Positions 6,186 through 12,534 of a DNA stretch of 12,534 nucleotides are shown here, piece after piece. The notes under the pieces are model-generated. The model saw only the letters and a program-made list of their open reading frames with translations. It had not been told where the DNA came from and did not search any database. Both the position numbers and the translations under genes were made by a program. This DNA is from UBA1435 sp041663285 (lineage in GTDB: Bacteria > Patescibacteriota > Microgenomatia > UBA12405), in NCBI GenBank assembly GCA_041663285.1, contig JBAZSP010000031.1:1-12534 (forward strand), in the 5' to 3' direction. Within the stretch, counting starts at the first letter, position 1. Each line of letters begins with the position of its first letter.

Positions 6186-6533
6186 ATGCTGAAAAAAAAG
6201 AACAGGCTGAGAAAGAAGAAGGATTTTGAAAAGATTAAAAGACTGGGTGAATGGATAAGGACTCCGATATTTGGCGCTTTGTGGCTGAAGGAGATGGCGG
6301 AAGAAATGAAATTTGGGATGGTGGTGTCGAAAAAAGTGTCGAAAAAGGCGACGGAAAGAAACAAGATTAAAAGGATACTGGCTAGGTTGATAAAAAATAA
6401 AGAGGATTGTTGGAAGGATCAGAAAGGGATGGTGTTGATACTGGTAAGGCAAAGTATATTAAATAAAAGCTATGACGAAATTAGTAAAGAAGTAGAAAAA
6501 GTATGGGAAAGGATAGCGCCGGAAAAAAGATAG
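6186..6533 (+). CDS. rnpA: Ribonuclease P protein component
   Basis: RnpA is the basic protein that binds the catalytic RNase P RNA and helps remove 5' leaders from pre-tRNAs. The 115-residue length is typical. The start MLKKKNRLRKKKDFEKI matches the family's RL....F..... beginning. The signature region is VSKKVSKKATERNKIKRIL, with R58-N59-K60-I61-K62-R63 in place of the common RNRIKR. Its ATG abuts the rpmH stop with no Shine-Dalgarno, so it depends on the rpmH transcript and probably on coupled translation. Its 3' end overlaps yidD by 31 bp. Confidence 0.95.
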   Translation: MLKKKNRLRKKKDFEKIKRLGEWIRTPIFGALWLKEMAEEMKFGMVVSKKVSKKATERNKIKRILARLIKNKEDCWKDQKGMVLILVRQSILNKSYDEISKEVEKVWERIAPEKR

Positions 6534-6724
6534 TTTTGGGATTGATAAAATTCTATAAACAGTATATTTCGAGAGGGTATTATTGCCGGATGGTGCCAAG
6601 CTGCAGTGAGTATACTTATCAGGCGGTGGATAAGTATGGGGTGGGAAAAGGAATAATCATGGGAATTAGGAGAGTGGGCAAATGCCATCCATGGGGAAAG
6701 AGCGGAGTTGATCTGGTAGAATAA
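6503..6724 (+). CDS. yidD: Membrane protein insertion efficiency factor YidD
   Basis: The 73-residue protein has the YidD hallmarks: a short amphipathic start (IVLGLIKFYKQYIS), the cysteine motif VPSCSEYTYQAVDKYG, and RRVGKCHPWG near the end. YidD acts at the inner face of the membrane and assists YidC-dependent insertion. Starting at the ATG at 6503 adds seven residues compared with typical family members and overlaps rnpA. A TTG at 6536 is an alternative. The order rpmH-rnpA-yidD-yidC is standard. Confidence 0.92.
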   Translation: MGKDSAGKKIVLGLIKFYKQYISRGYYCRMVPSCSEYTYQAVDKYGVGKGIIMGIRRVGKCHPWGKSGVDLVE

Positions 6725-6729
6725 TCCTT

Positions 6730-7521
6730 ATGAATATATTGGTAGCCGTGTTTGTGAACGCCCTGTTTGGGGGATATTATTTGACGCATAATTTGGGCTG
6801 GTCGGTGGTTTTGGTGACAGTGGTGATCAGATTACTTTTGATACCGCTGGTATTGCCGAGTATAAAAAGCGGGAAGAAAATGAGAGAGCTTCAGCCGAAA
6901 TTAAAAATGTTAAGTGAAAAATTTGGCAAGGATAAAGAAGGTTTAGCCAAAGCCCAAATGAGTTTGTACAAACAGGAGGGAGTAAATCCCTTATCGGGCT
7001 GTTTGCCGAATATTTTGCAAATAGCGGTGCTGCTGATGTTTTTTTCGGCTTTCAACATGGTTACATTATTTTCCCAAGGAAAAGGCAGCATAGAGGAAAT
7101 AAACCGACATTTGGTAACCGGACTGAAAATAGATGACCAGTTTAAGTTTGACTCGGTATTTTTGGGAAATGATTTAGCGCTAACGCCGGCTAAGGCGTTT
7201 GGTAATGGGATCGGATGGAACTTGTGGTTACCGGTGGTGTTGCTTTTGGGATCGGGAGTATTTCAATATTTGGGTTCAAAACTAATGATGCCAGAAGCAG
7301 GAAATAAAAAGGTAGATGCGTCCGCCTTCGTTAAGGCTACGGCGGACAAGGAGGATGACATGATGGCAGCCATGAGAACTCAATCGCTCTATATGATGCC
7401 GGCGATGACAGTGGTTTTGGGCTGGAACTTTTCTTTGGGGGTGTTGCTGTATTGGTTTGTTAACTCGGTAGTAATGTATGGCCAACAGGTACTAATCCAG
7501 GGTTTTGGAGATAAAAAGTAA
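6730..7521 (+). CDS. yidC: Membrane protein insertase YidC/Oxa1 family
   Basis: YidC inserts and folds proteins in the cytoplasmic membrane. This is a short form (263 residues), lacking the large periplasmic domain of proteobacteria and without a lipobox. Core features are visible: TVVIRLLLIPL with the conserved membrane-buried Arg34, the cytoplasmic hairpin with LQPKLKMLSEKFGKD and LYKQEGVNPLSGCLP, and later membrane segments at about 93-113, 163-183 and 221-247. Residues 197-206 (ASAFVKATAD), in the hydrophilic loop before DDMMAAMRTQSLYMMP, are encoded by a palindromic element and are not part of the family core. The gene begins five bases after yidD. Confidence 0.95.
   Translation: MNILVAVFVNALFGGYYLTHNLGWSVVLVTVVIRLLLIPLVLPSIKSGKKMRELQPKLKMLSEKFGKDKEGLAKAQMSLYKQEGVNPLSGCLPNILQIAVLLMFFSAFNMVTLFSQGKGSIEEINRHLVTGLKIDDQFKFDSVFLGNDLALTPAKAFGNGIGWNLWLPVVLLLGSGVFQYLGSKLMMPEAGNKKVDASAFVKATADKEDDMMAAMRTQSLYMMPAMTVVLGWNFSLGVLLYWFVNSVVMYGQQVLIQGFGDKK
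7320..7347. repeat. Palindromic element inserted in frame in yidC
   Basis: Perfect 7-bp arms GTCCGCC (7320-7326) and GGCGGAC (7341-7347) flank a 14-base loop that itself contains a GCCTT/AAGGC pairing with the left arm. The 28 bp keep the reading frame and encode residues A197 to D206 of YidC. The arms match the TCCGCC/GGCGGA hairpin at 5962-5976. It lies in a variable cytoplasmic loop, where extra residues would be tolerated. Confidence 0.75.
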
Positions 7522-7539
7522 TGTGTTAGAATAGCCGAT
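7522..7539 (+). promoter_or_regulatory. jag promoter: extended -10, leaderless geometry
   Basis: TGTGTTAGAAT (7522-7532) ends exactly seven bases before the ATG at 7540. Sequence and spacing match those of the rpmH promoter except for one base in the 11-base motif. Thus jag can be transcribed separately from yidC even though only 18 bp separate them. No Shine-Dalgarno is present. Confidence 0.55.
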
Positions 7540-8019
7540 ATGAATAACAAAGACAGGAATGAGGTAATCCTTAATCTAACCTGTGAGTTGCTGGCTAAAA
7601 TGAATATTGATGTCGAAAAAGCGGCGGCAGAAGATGTGGTGGGTGAAGACAGCGAAGAAGGGCAAGTTTTGGTAGAGGTGACAGTCACTAACCCGGCAGG
7701 TTTGATTGGTTTTAGGGGCAGAAACTTGAGTGCGGTTCAGTTTATTTTGGCTTTGATGGTAAAAAATAAAATCGGGGAATGGGTAAGGATACTAATGGAT
7801 GTAAATAACTACCGAAGTGAACAGAAGAGCAGGCTGGAAAAAATGACAATTGGTTTGGCAGAAAAAGTGGTTAAGACTGGTAAGCCATTGGCGATGGCAA
7901 ACATGAGCTCTTTTGAGAGGAGGTTGTGCCATATGGTTATCGGAGGAATTGAGGGAATTGTGTCGGAATCGGAAGGTGAGGGGGAAGAGAGGCATATTGT
8001 AATCAAGCCAAAGGCGTAA
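7540..8019 (+). CDS. jag: KH/R3H domain RNA-binding protein (Jag/KhpB-like)
   Basis: The 159-residue protein has a KH-type domain with the GxxG loop in GLIGFRGRNLSAVQFIL, then an R3H region SSFERRLCHMVI carrying the R-x3-H signature (RRLCH). A beta-rich end HIVIKPK follows. Jag/KhpB proteins bind RNA and are almost always encoded next to yidC, as here; in firmicutes they influence cell elongation and division. The N-terminal Jag_N domain of the firmicute protein is absent, so this is the short form common in reduced genomes. It has its own promoter-like sequence upstream. Confidence 0.9.
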   Translation: MNNKDRNEVILNLTCELLAKMNIDVEKAAAEDVVGEDSEEGQVLVEVTVTNPAGLIGFRGRNLSAVQFILALMVKNKIGEWVRILMDVNNYRSEQKSRLEKMTIGLAEKVVKTGKPLAMANMSSFERRLCHMVIGGIEGIVSESEGEGEERHIVIKPKA

Positions 8020-8023
8020 GTAG

Positions 8024-8058
8024 CTCAAAAATCAAATATCAAAGATCAAAGTTCAACT
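8024..8058 (+). repeat. Tandem heptad repeat downstream of jag, 4-5 units
   Basis: CTCAAAA (8024-8030), ATCAAAT, ATCAAAG and ATCAAAG (8045-8051) are contiguous 7-bp units fitting NWCNAAN. TTCAACT (8052-8058) fits with one mismatch. It begins four bases after the jag stop codon. Confidence 0.75.
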
Positions 8059-8071
8059 CAAAAGTTAAAGA

Positions 8072-8107
8072 TTCCGGAAACGGAAAGAAAAGGTGATATT
8101 ATAGGGC
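8072..8107 (+). promoter_or_regulatory. Small GAAA-loop hairpin and promoter of the ligase gene
   Basis: TTCCG-GAAA-CGGAA (8072-8085) can form a 5-bp stem with a GNRA tetraloop, but no T-run follows, so a terminator call is weak. Downstream, TGATATTAT (8094-8102) is an extended -10, and five bases separate it from the GTG start at 8108. This again suggests a leaderless or near-leaderless mRNA. Confidence 0.45.
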
Positions 8108-9352
8108 GTGAAAGGTTTTTGGGAAAAACTGGAAAAAGTTATGATGGTGATTTGGGTGGGATTGATCCCGACCCAATTAGGAAAACATTTTTGGCCGGAA
8201 TGGAGCTATGTGATGGGAATGAAAATGGACTACCTTTCCCCTACTCTTTATATTTTGGACGTAGTCTGGTTGGGGTGGTGGATTTTAAATTGGAAAAAGG
8301 AGAGGGAGAGAAGAATAGGTTTTAAAGAGTTAATAATAGGACTCTTTATCGGAATTAATATAATATTTTCGGCGAGCCGTTGGCTGGCGGTTTACCGGTG
8401 GTTAAGAGGGTGGCAATGGTGGACAACAATCGCAATCTGGTGGGAGAGAAAGGAGGAGCTAAAGAAAATTGTTTTGAGAGTGTTGCCGGTATGGCTGATC
8501 AGTGAAACAGCGTTGGCGGTAGGACAAATTGTTAAGGGAGGCAGCCTGGAGGGGTTTTGGTGGTGGTTGGGTGAAAGAAAATTTAGTTTTGTGACTTTGG
8601 GAATTGCCCAAATGTCGGTATGGGGGAAAGGGGTTATTAGAGCTTATGGAACTTTTTCCCACCCCAATAGTTTGGCCGGGTTTTTGGTGGTGGCGCTAAT
8701 GATGTGGTTAAACAGTCGAAAATTGATAAGAAGCAAGCTTTGGTGGTGGACGGTGTGGTGGATGGGGGTGGTGGGGATTATGGTTTCGGGAAGCCGGACA
8801 GTGTGGATGATAACATTAGGATTGTTGCTTTGGAGTTTTATGAGGATTGGGAAAAACAAGAAGGAAGTAGTGGGAATGGTGATGATAATTGTGGGATTGT
8901 TTTCGATAGTAATGGCCGGGGTCGGAGTAAATTATAGAACAAGTGATTTTTTGGGTGGATGGGATAGGGATAGTTTAAGTAAAAGAATTAATCTGAACTT
9001 GGCGGCTATTAGAATGGTGAGGAGCCATCCCCTATTCGGAGTGGGAGCCGGAAATTTTTTAGTTAACTTACCCGAGATGCAAAAAAACAATAGTTACTTT
9101 TGGTTGCAACCGGTACACAATGGAGTGTTGCTGGTATTGGCAGAATTGGGGATTTTGGGACTAATCGTGGCCGGATTAGCTGCCAGTGAGATAGGAGAAA
9201 AAGTGAGGATAAAAAAAAGTGAGTGGATGATTTTGATAGTGATCGGGTTGACGGCAATGGTCGATCATTATTGGGTGACACTGCCCCAAAACAGCTGGCT
9301 TTTGGCAATCGTGATTAGTTGGTGGCAGAGAAAAAAAGAGAGGATAGAGTAA
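8108..9352 (+). CDS. O-antigen ligase/polymerase-type membrane protein (Wzy_C-like)
   Basis: This polytopic protein of 414 residues has about ten hydrophobic segments. Family signatures are RAYGTFSHPNSLAGFL (178-193), the short motif SGSRT (227-231), and the large extracytoplasmic loop ending in RSHPLFGVGAGNF (305-317) and VHNGVLLVLAELGILG (336-351). These are typical of the O-antigen ligase/WaaL and Wzy superfamily, which joins lipid-linked glycans to an acceptor or polymerises them on the outer face of the membrane. Polymerase and ligase cannot be told apart by sequence pattern alone. The protein is unusually rich in Trp. The start is GTG at 8108; an internal ATG at 8141 would remove part of the first helix. 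It is followed by a flippase nine bases on. Confidence 0.88.
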   Translation: MKGFWEKLEKVMMVIWVGLIPTQLGKHFWPEWSYVMGMKMDYLSPTLYILDVVWLGWWILNWKKERERRIGFKELIIGLFIGINIIFSASRWLAVYRWLRGWQWWTTIAIWWERKEELKKIVLRVLPVWLISETALAVGQIVKGGSLEGFWWWLGERKFSFVTLGIAQMSVWGKGVIRAYGTFSHPNSLAGFLVVALMMWLNSRKLIRSKLWWWTVWWMGVVGIMVSGSRTVWMITLGLLLWSFMRIGKNKKEVVGMVMIIVGLFSIVMAGVGVNYRTSDFLGGWDRDSLSKRINLNLAAIRMVRSHPLFGVGAGNFLVNLPEMQKNNSYFWLQPVHNGVLLVLAELGILGLIVAGLAASEIGEKVRIKKSEWMILIVIGLTAMVDHYWVTLPQNSWLLAIVISWWQRKKERIE

Positions 9353-9361
9353 AATTAGAAA

Positions 9362-10570
9362 ATGGAAAAGACGATTGTTAATACCATTACCCAGATAGCC
9401 GGGAAAGTGGTAACGGTAGTAATTAGTTTGGTGACAACGAGCTTGCTTACCAGAAGGTTGGGAGTGGAGGTATTTGGGAAGTATGTGTTTATAACAGCGA
9501 TTTTTATTTTTTTTGACGTACTGGCGGATTTTGGGACAAAGATCATAGGAGTAAAAGAGGCATCAAGTAAGGATTCAGAAAAAGAAAAAATTTTTATTTG
9601 GCAAAATATTGGCAGCGCCCGAATAGTGATGAGTTTGGCAGCAATCGGCATTGGATTGATAGCTATTTGGAAATGGGAAGGATTTTTGGGGGTAAGGATT
9701 GAAGCCCTGATGGCTTTGATGATGGTGGTATTAACTTCGATAGCAGGAACGCTGGAGATGATATGGCAGACAAAAATGAGATTTGAATGGAAAGTGGTGA
9801 TCGACATTATTTTTCCAGGATTGTTTTTGATAGCCATAGCTAACCATGGAGGAGTTGTCAGCTTAAAATGGGTGTTTGGAGTATATTTGTTGGCAAGGGC
9901 GATAACTTTGGGGATAGGAATTATTAAGGAAAGAAAAGTTTTGAGAAAATGGAAATTCAGAGGTGAGGCAATAAAAGGGGTCTTGAGAGCAAGCTGGCCG
10001 ATGGGGTTGTATTTAATCGTGTTTGTGGGTTATGACCGAGCAGTAGATTCAATAATGATTGATAGGTTTTTGGGAGCCAGGGAAGTGGCATGGTATGGAT
10101 TAAGCTATAAAATTTATGCGACGTTAATCCAGCCGGCTTATTTTTTTGTTAATAGTGTTTTCCCCCTTCTGGCCTCTGCCAGAGATAACAAACGAGAGAT
10201 ATTCTGGTGGGCGAGCAAATGGCTTTTTTGGGGTGCCGTAATAATTGCGGCGATAGTATTGGTAAAAGCGGAAGCAATTATTATGCTTTTGGCCGGACCG
10301 GGGTTTGAAAGATCAGCAAAAGTATTGCAAATATTGATGGGGGCCTTGGTGGTATCTTTTTTTAACCACCTGACTGGCTTTAGTTTAATAACTAAAAACG
10401 GGCAAAAGGAGATGCTGGGGATTGCGGTGACGGTCTTAAGTTTCAACTTTGGGGCAAATTATTTGGTCATCCCGAGAGCGGGAATCGAAGGGGCGGCGAT
10501 AGTGACGGTAGCAACAGAATTAATTTCGGGACTATTGGTAGCCTGGCGATTAAAAAAGAAAATTACATAA
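9362..10570 (+). CDS. MOP-superfamily polysaccharide flippase (Wzx/RfbX-like)
   Basis: The 402-residue protein has many hydrophobic helices, close to the 12-14 expected. It begins with the family pattern TSLLTRRLGVEVFGKY and has YDRAVDSIMIDRFLGAREVAWYGL near 224-247, where these flippases carry a conserved D..M...LG....G.Y. Wzx-type proteins move undecaprenyl-linked glycans across the cytoplasmic membrane. Pairing with the upstream ligase/polymerase-type gene, nine bases away, supports a surface glycan pathway. No glycosyltransferase genes lie in the window. The ATG at 9362 follows TAAAAT (9350-9355) by six bases, so a promoter overlapping the upstream stop codon is possible. The protein ends in a basic tail (RLKKKIT). 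Confidence 0.9.
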   Translation: MEKTIVNTITQIAGKVVTVVISLVTTSLLTRRLGVEVFGKYVFITAIFIFFDVLADFGTKIIGVKEASSKDSEKEKIFIWQNIGSARIVMSLAAIGIGLIAIWKWEGFLGVRIEALMALMMVVLTSIAGTLEMIWQTKMRFEWKVVIDIIFPGLFLIAIANHGGVVSLKWVFGVYLLARAITLGIGIIKERKVLRKWKFRGEAIKGVLRASWPMGLYLIVFVGYDRAVDSIMIDRFLGAREVAWYGLSYKIYATLIQPAYFFVNSVFPLLASARDNKREIFWWASKWLFWGAVIIAAIVLVKAEAIIMLLAGPGFERSAKVLQILMGALVVSFFNHLTGFSLITKNGQKEMLGIAVTVLSFNFGANYLVIPRAGIEGAAIVTVATELISGLLVAWRLKKKIT

Positions 10571-10854
10571 TAGATAAGATATAGTTTCCGGTTTGGCGTA
10601 TATACGGTTTTGATGTCTCCCAAAACCAAAATCAGAACATTTTTGAAAGGTATTTTTTGGATTTATGACGGCCACCTAGCTTGGGAATTAGTACATTTTT
10701 TATAGAGAAGAAACTTCACAACACCTCTTAAGTCATTACATTTTTCACGTCCTTTAGATAGCGAGGGGGGAAATAAGAGAATTTGCAGGAGATAACCGCA
10801 CAATAACCGTAGTATTACCGAAACCTACCAATTACCTTTAGAATAGAACATAGG
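10571..10854. other. Intergenic region with hairpin, short ORF and promoter-like box
   Basis: No recognised gene is present. A 7-bp inverted repeat GGTTTTG/CAAAACC (10606-10612, 10621-10627, 8-base loop) lies 36 bp after the flippase stop, without a T-run. A 30-codon frame (10613-10705) contains FWIYDGHLAWELVHF, which looks less random than neighbouring frames and could be a gene remnant or a small protein. TAGAAT at 10839-10844, ten bases before the next ATG, may be the -10 of the following gene. Confidence 0.35.
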
Positions 10855-12534
10855 ATGAACAGCAGTGAAACCCGGGCAATAATTTACGGAATAGAAAATT
10901 TCACGGCCCAAAAAATGGTCGAAGAATTGGTAAATAAGAGTATTGAGGTTATTGGGATTGGGACAGAGTTGCCAAACAGATTGGCAAGCTTAAGGGGTTT
11001 TAGTTTCAGGAATAGCCTGGAAGAGGCCAGGGAAGAGGCGAGCTATTATTTTGACTTTGTCGGAGAGGATAGGGTGTGGGAAAAGGCCAAGAAAGAGGGA
11101 AGCAGGCTGGCAGTGGTGAAAGTAAACCAGGAAAGAGAGTTTTTAGCAGAAAGAAATCAATTAAGAGAGAAAGGGGTCAATTGGAGATGGGTAGAAATGG
11201 CTGGGGTATATGGAAAAAATATGCCGGTAGAAGGATTTTTGGCAGAGGCTTTTTTGGCGGCGGCCGGAAACAAGAACATGATCTTGCCGACAGTGGGAAA
11301 TAGATTTCGAGTGTTGGCGGTAGACGATGCGGTAGAGGCAATATTGAGAGCGTGTTTTTTATCGGGAACAGAAGGTGAGGAGTTTTGGGTAATGGGGCAG
11401 GAGACGGAGTCGGAAGAAGTAGCCAGGGTGATGATCGAAGAGGCCAAGATGACCAGATTCAAGGTAATGCAGAAAGATATTGCTCTGGATCAAAGAGAGG
11501 AGGAAGAGGTGGAAAGGCATTGGGGAAAACTTAGATGGCGACCAAAGATGACTTTTCAGGAGGGGGCGAAAGAAACAATGCAGTATTTTTTAAGTAAAGT
11601 GGATGAAGAAAACAGGAAGGGAGTAGGCGGAGAAACAAAAAAAGGAGAAGCCCAAAAAGCTGACTGGGGGGTAAAAAAGAGCGAAGATAATCGAAGAAAG
11701 TTTGAGGTGCTGGTAGAAGAAAAAGAGACAGTGGCAGAAGAAGAAGCGAAGGAGGTTGATGATGAGCCGGCAGGAAAGGAGCCGGAACCGGTGCAGGAAA
11801 TTGACGAGGTGGTATGGAGGGAGCCGAAAGAGGAAGAGGAAGATGACGAAGAAGACGAAATTGTGGAACAAGCCAAGGTGGAGATTATTCGAAGTGAGGC
11901 GAGGGGAAGGAGGAATGAGGATTTGAGGAGGCAAACAGTTAAGGCGAAGTGGAAATGGCTGGTGTGGCCAATAGTGGCCATGACTTTATTGATGCTTTGG
12001 TGGCCGGTTGGAGGAATAGTGGCGGGATGGCGAAACTATAAAAATATTATAATGATAGAAAAAAAGATTTTGGCCAAGGAATATAGCCAGGTGGAGGAAT
12101 TGGCGGATCGGGCTTGGAAAAGTAGTCAAGAAATGGACGCGACCATAAACGATTGGGGGATTAATAACTGGAAATGGGGCAGGTATTTTCAAATGGTTAT
12201 TCGGATAGAGAAAGAAGCGGCGATGTTGGGGAGAAAGGCAGCGGGATTGGCCAGTAACCTGGATAACGTAAACGAGGCAATATTTAAAGAAAAAGAGATA
12301 GAGTTTGAAAAAGAATTGGAAAAGATAAAGATTGGTTTGGATGAGGTGGAAGTTCAGATGGGGGTACTGCAGGCAAGACTTAATGGTGATTGGACGTGGT
12401 TACCGACGCGATTCCGAAATTGGCCACAGAAAGGAGCAAGGCAATTGGCGAGCTTGAAACAGGTAGTAGGATGGTCAAAGAACGGAATAGAAGTTATGCC
12501 GGAAATATTGGGACTGGATGGAAAAAAACGGGAG
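10855..12534 (+). CDS. Degenerate SDR (epimerase-like) domain fused to a membrane-anchored, probably DUF4012, protein; 3' end cut by window
   Basis: The frame is open for 560 codons to the right edge. Residues about 6-235 resemble an extended short-chain dehydrogenase/NDP-sugar epimerase: a first beta-alpha-beta (RAIIYGIENFTAQKMVEEL), then VEMAGVYGKNMP (113-124) and FRVLAVDDAVEAIL (151-164). The Gly-rich NAD motif is reduced to one Gly, and no YxxxK active site is visible. An acidic linker (about 280-345, Glu/Asp-rich) and a basic stretch precede one transmembrane helix (WKWLVWPIVAMTLLMLWWPVGG, about 366-387 with flanks). A helical outer region (about 395-545) ends in MPEILGLDGKKRE. That closing motif is what I recall just before DUF4012 domains in CPR proteins. 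Neighbouring flippase and ligase genes suggest a surface-glycan role. The ATG choice is supported by the conserved beta strand starting at residue 6. Confidence 0.75.
   Translation, partial: MNSSETRAIIYGIENFTAQKMVEELVNKSIEVIGIGTELPNRLASLRGFSFRNSLEEAREEASYYFDFVGEDRVWEKAKKEGSRLAVVKVNQEREFLAERNQLREKGVNWRWVEMAGVYGKNMPVEGFLAEAFLAAAGNKNMILPTVGNRFRVLAVDDAVEAILRACFLSGTEGEEFWVMGQETESEEVARVMIEEAKMTRFKVMQKDIALDQREEEEVERHWGKLRWRPKMTFQEGAKETMQYFLSKVDEENRKGVGGETKKGEAQKADWGVKKSEDNRRKFEVLVEEKETVAEEEAKEVDDEPAGKEPEPVQEIDEVVWREPKEEEEDDEEDEIVEQAKVEIIRSEARGRRNEDLRRQTVKAKWKWLVWPIVAMTLLMLWWPVGGIVAGWRNYKNIIMIEKKILAKEYSQVEELADRAWKSSQEMDATINDWGINNWKWGRYFQMVIRIEKEAAMLGRKAAGLASNLDNVNEAIFKEKEIEFEKELEKIKIGLDEVEVQMGVLQARLNGDWTWLPTRFRNWPQKGARQLASLKQVVGWSKNGIEVMPEILGLDGKKRE

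Noticed and set aside
4032..8058. Heptad arrays as CRISPR
   Set aside because: Units are 7 bp with no spacers, no long repeats and no cas genes nearby.
9355..9837. Minus-strand 160-codon frame
   Set aside because: Antisense shadow of the flippase; composition mirrors the membrane helices of the plus-strand frame.
10606..10627. Inverted repeat GGTTTTG/CAAAACC as the flippase terminator
   Set aside because: No T-run follows on the plus strand and the stem is AT-rich; kept only as a note in the intergenic entry.
11556..11981. Minus-strand 141-codon Ser-rich frame
   Set aside because: It is the antisense shadow of the Glu/Asp-rich linker of the long plus-strand gene.

Overview
The window looks like a chromosomal segment from a Candidate Phyla Radiation (Patescibacteria) bacterium, most likely Microgenomates-like. 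This is an inference from small compact genes, a minimal YidC, a Jag protein without its N-terminal domain, few recognisable Shine-Dalgarno sites, and an SDR-like/DUF4012-type membrane protein next to an O-antigen ligase and a flippase. TGA is used as an ordinary stop, so this is not one of the CPR lineages that recoded UGA.

Layout. (1) 1-1855, plus strand: the C-terminal part of a C39-like cysteine peptidase protein, two small single-span membrane proteins that look like diverged paralogs, and a small lipoprotein, nearly abutting as one operon. (2) 1864-2873: a divergent, AT-rich pair, a NUDIX hydrolase (minus) and a GNAT acetyltransferase (plus), which look like acquired cargo. (3) 2848-5699, minus strand: dnaN and dnaA, separated by a 377-bp spacer. 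(4) 5700-6026: a candidate origin and promoter region with a heptad repeat array, two DnaA boxes, an AT-rich tract and two abutting hairpins. (5) 6027-8019, plus strand: rpmH, rnpA, yidD, yidC and jag, the classic bacterial origin-proximal block. (6) 8108-10570: an O-antigen ligase/polymerase-type protein and a MOP-family flippase. (7) 10855 to the right edge: a long frame, cut by the window, encoding a degenerate epimerase-like domain, an acidic linker, a transmembrane helix and an outer region that ends where a DUF4012 domain is expected.

How the genes work together. dnaA and dnaN serve replication initiation and the sliding clamp. rpmH (ribosome), rnpA (RNase P) and yidD/yidC/jag (membrane protein insertion) form the conserved housekeeping cluster. 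The ligase, flippase and DUF4012-type protein probably act in cell-surface polysaccharide export or attachment.

The most notable non-coding signals are: (a) three intergenic arrays of 7-bp units with different sequences that all fit NWCNAAN; (b) a palindromic element inserted in frame inside yidC, related to a hairpin upstream of rpmH; (c) an extended -10 box ending 5-7 nt before the start codon of at least four genes, implying leaderless mRNAs; and (d) G excess on the plus strand on both sides of the dnaA/rpmH junction, with no skew switch where an origin would be expected.
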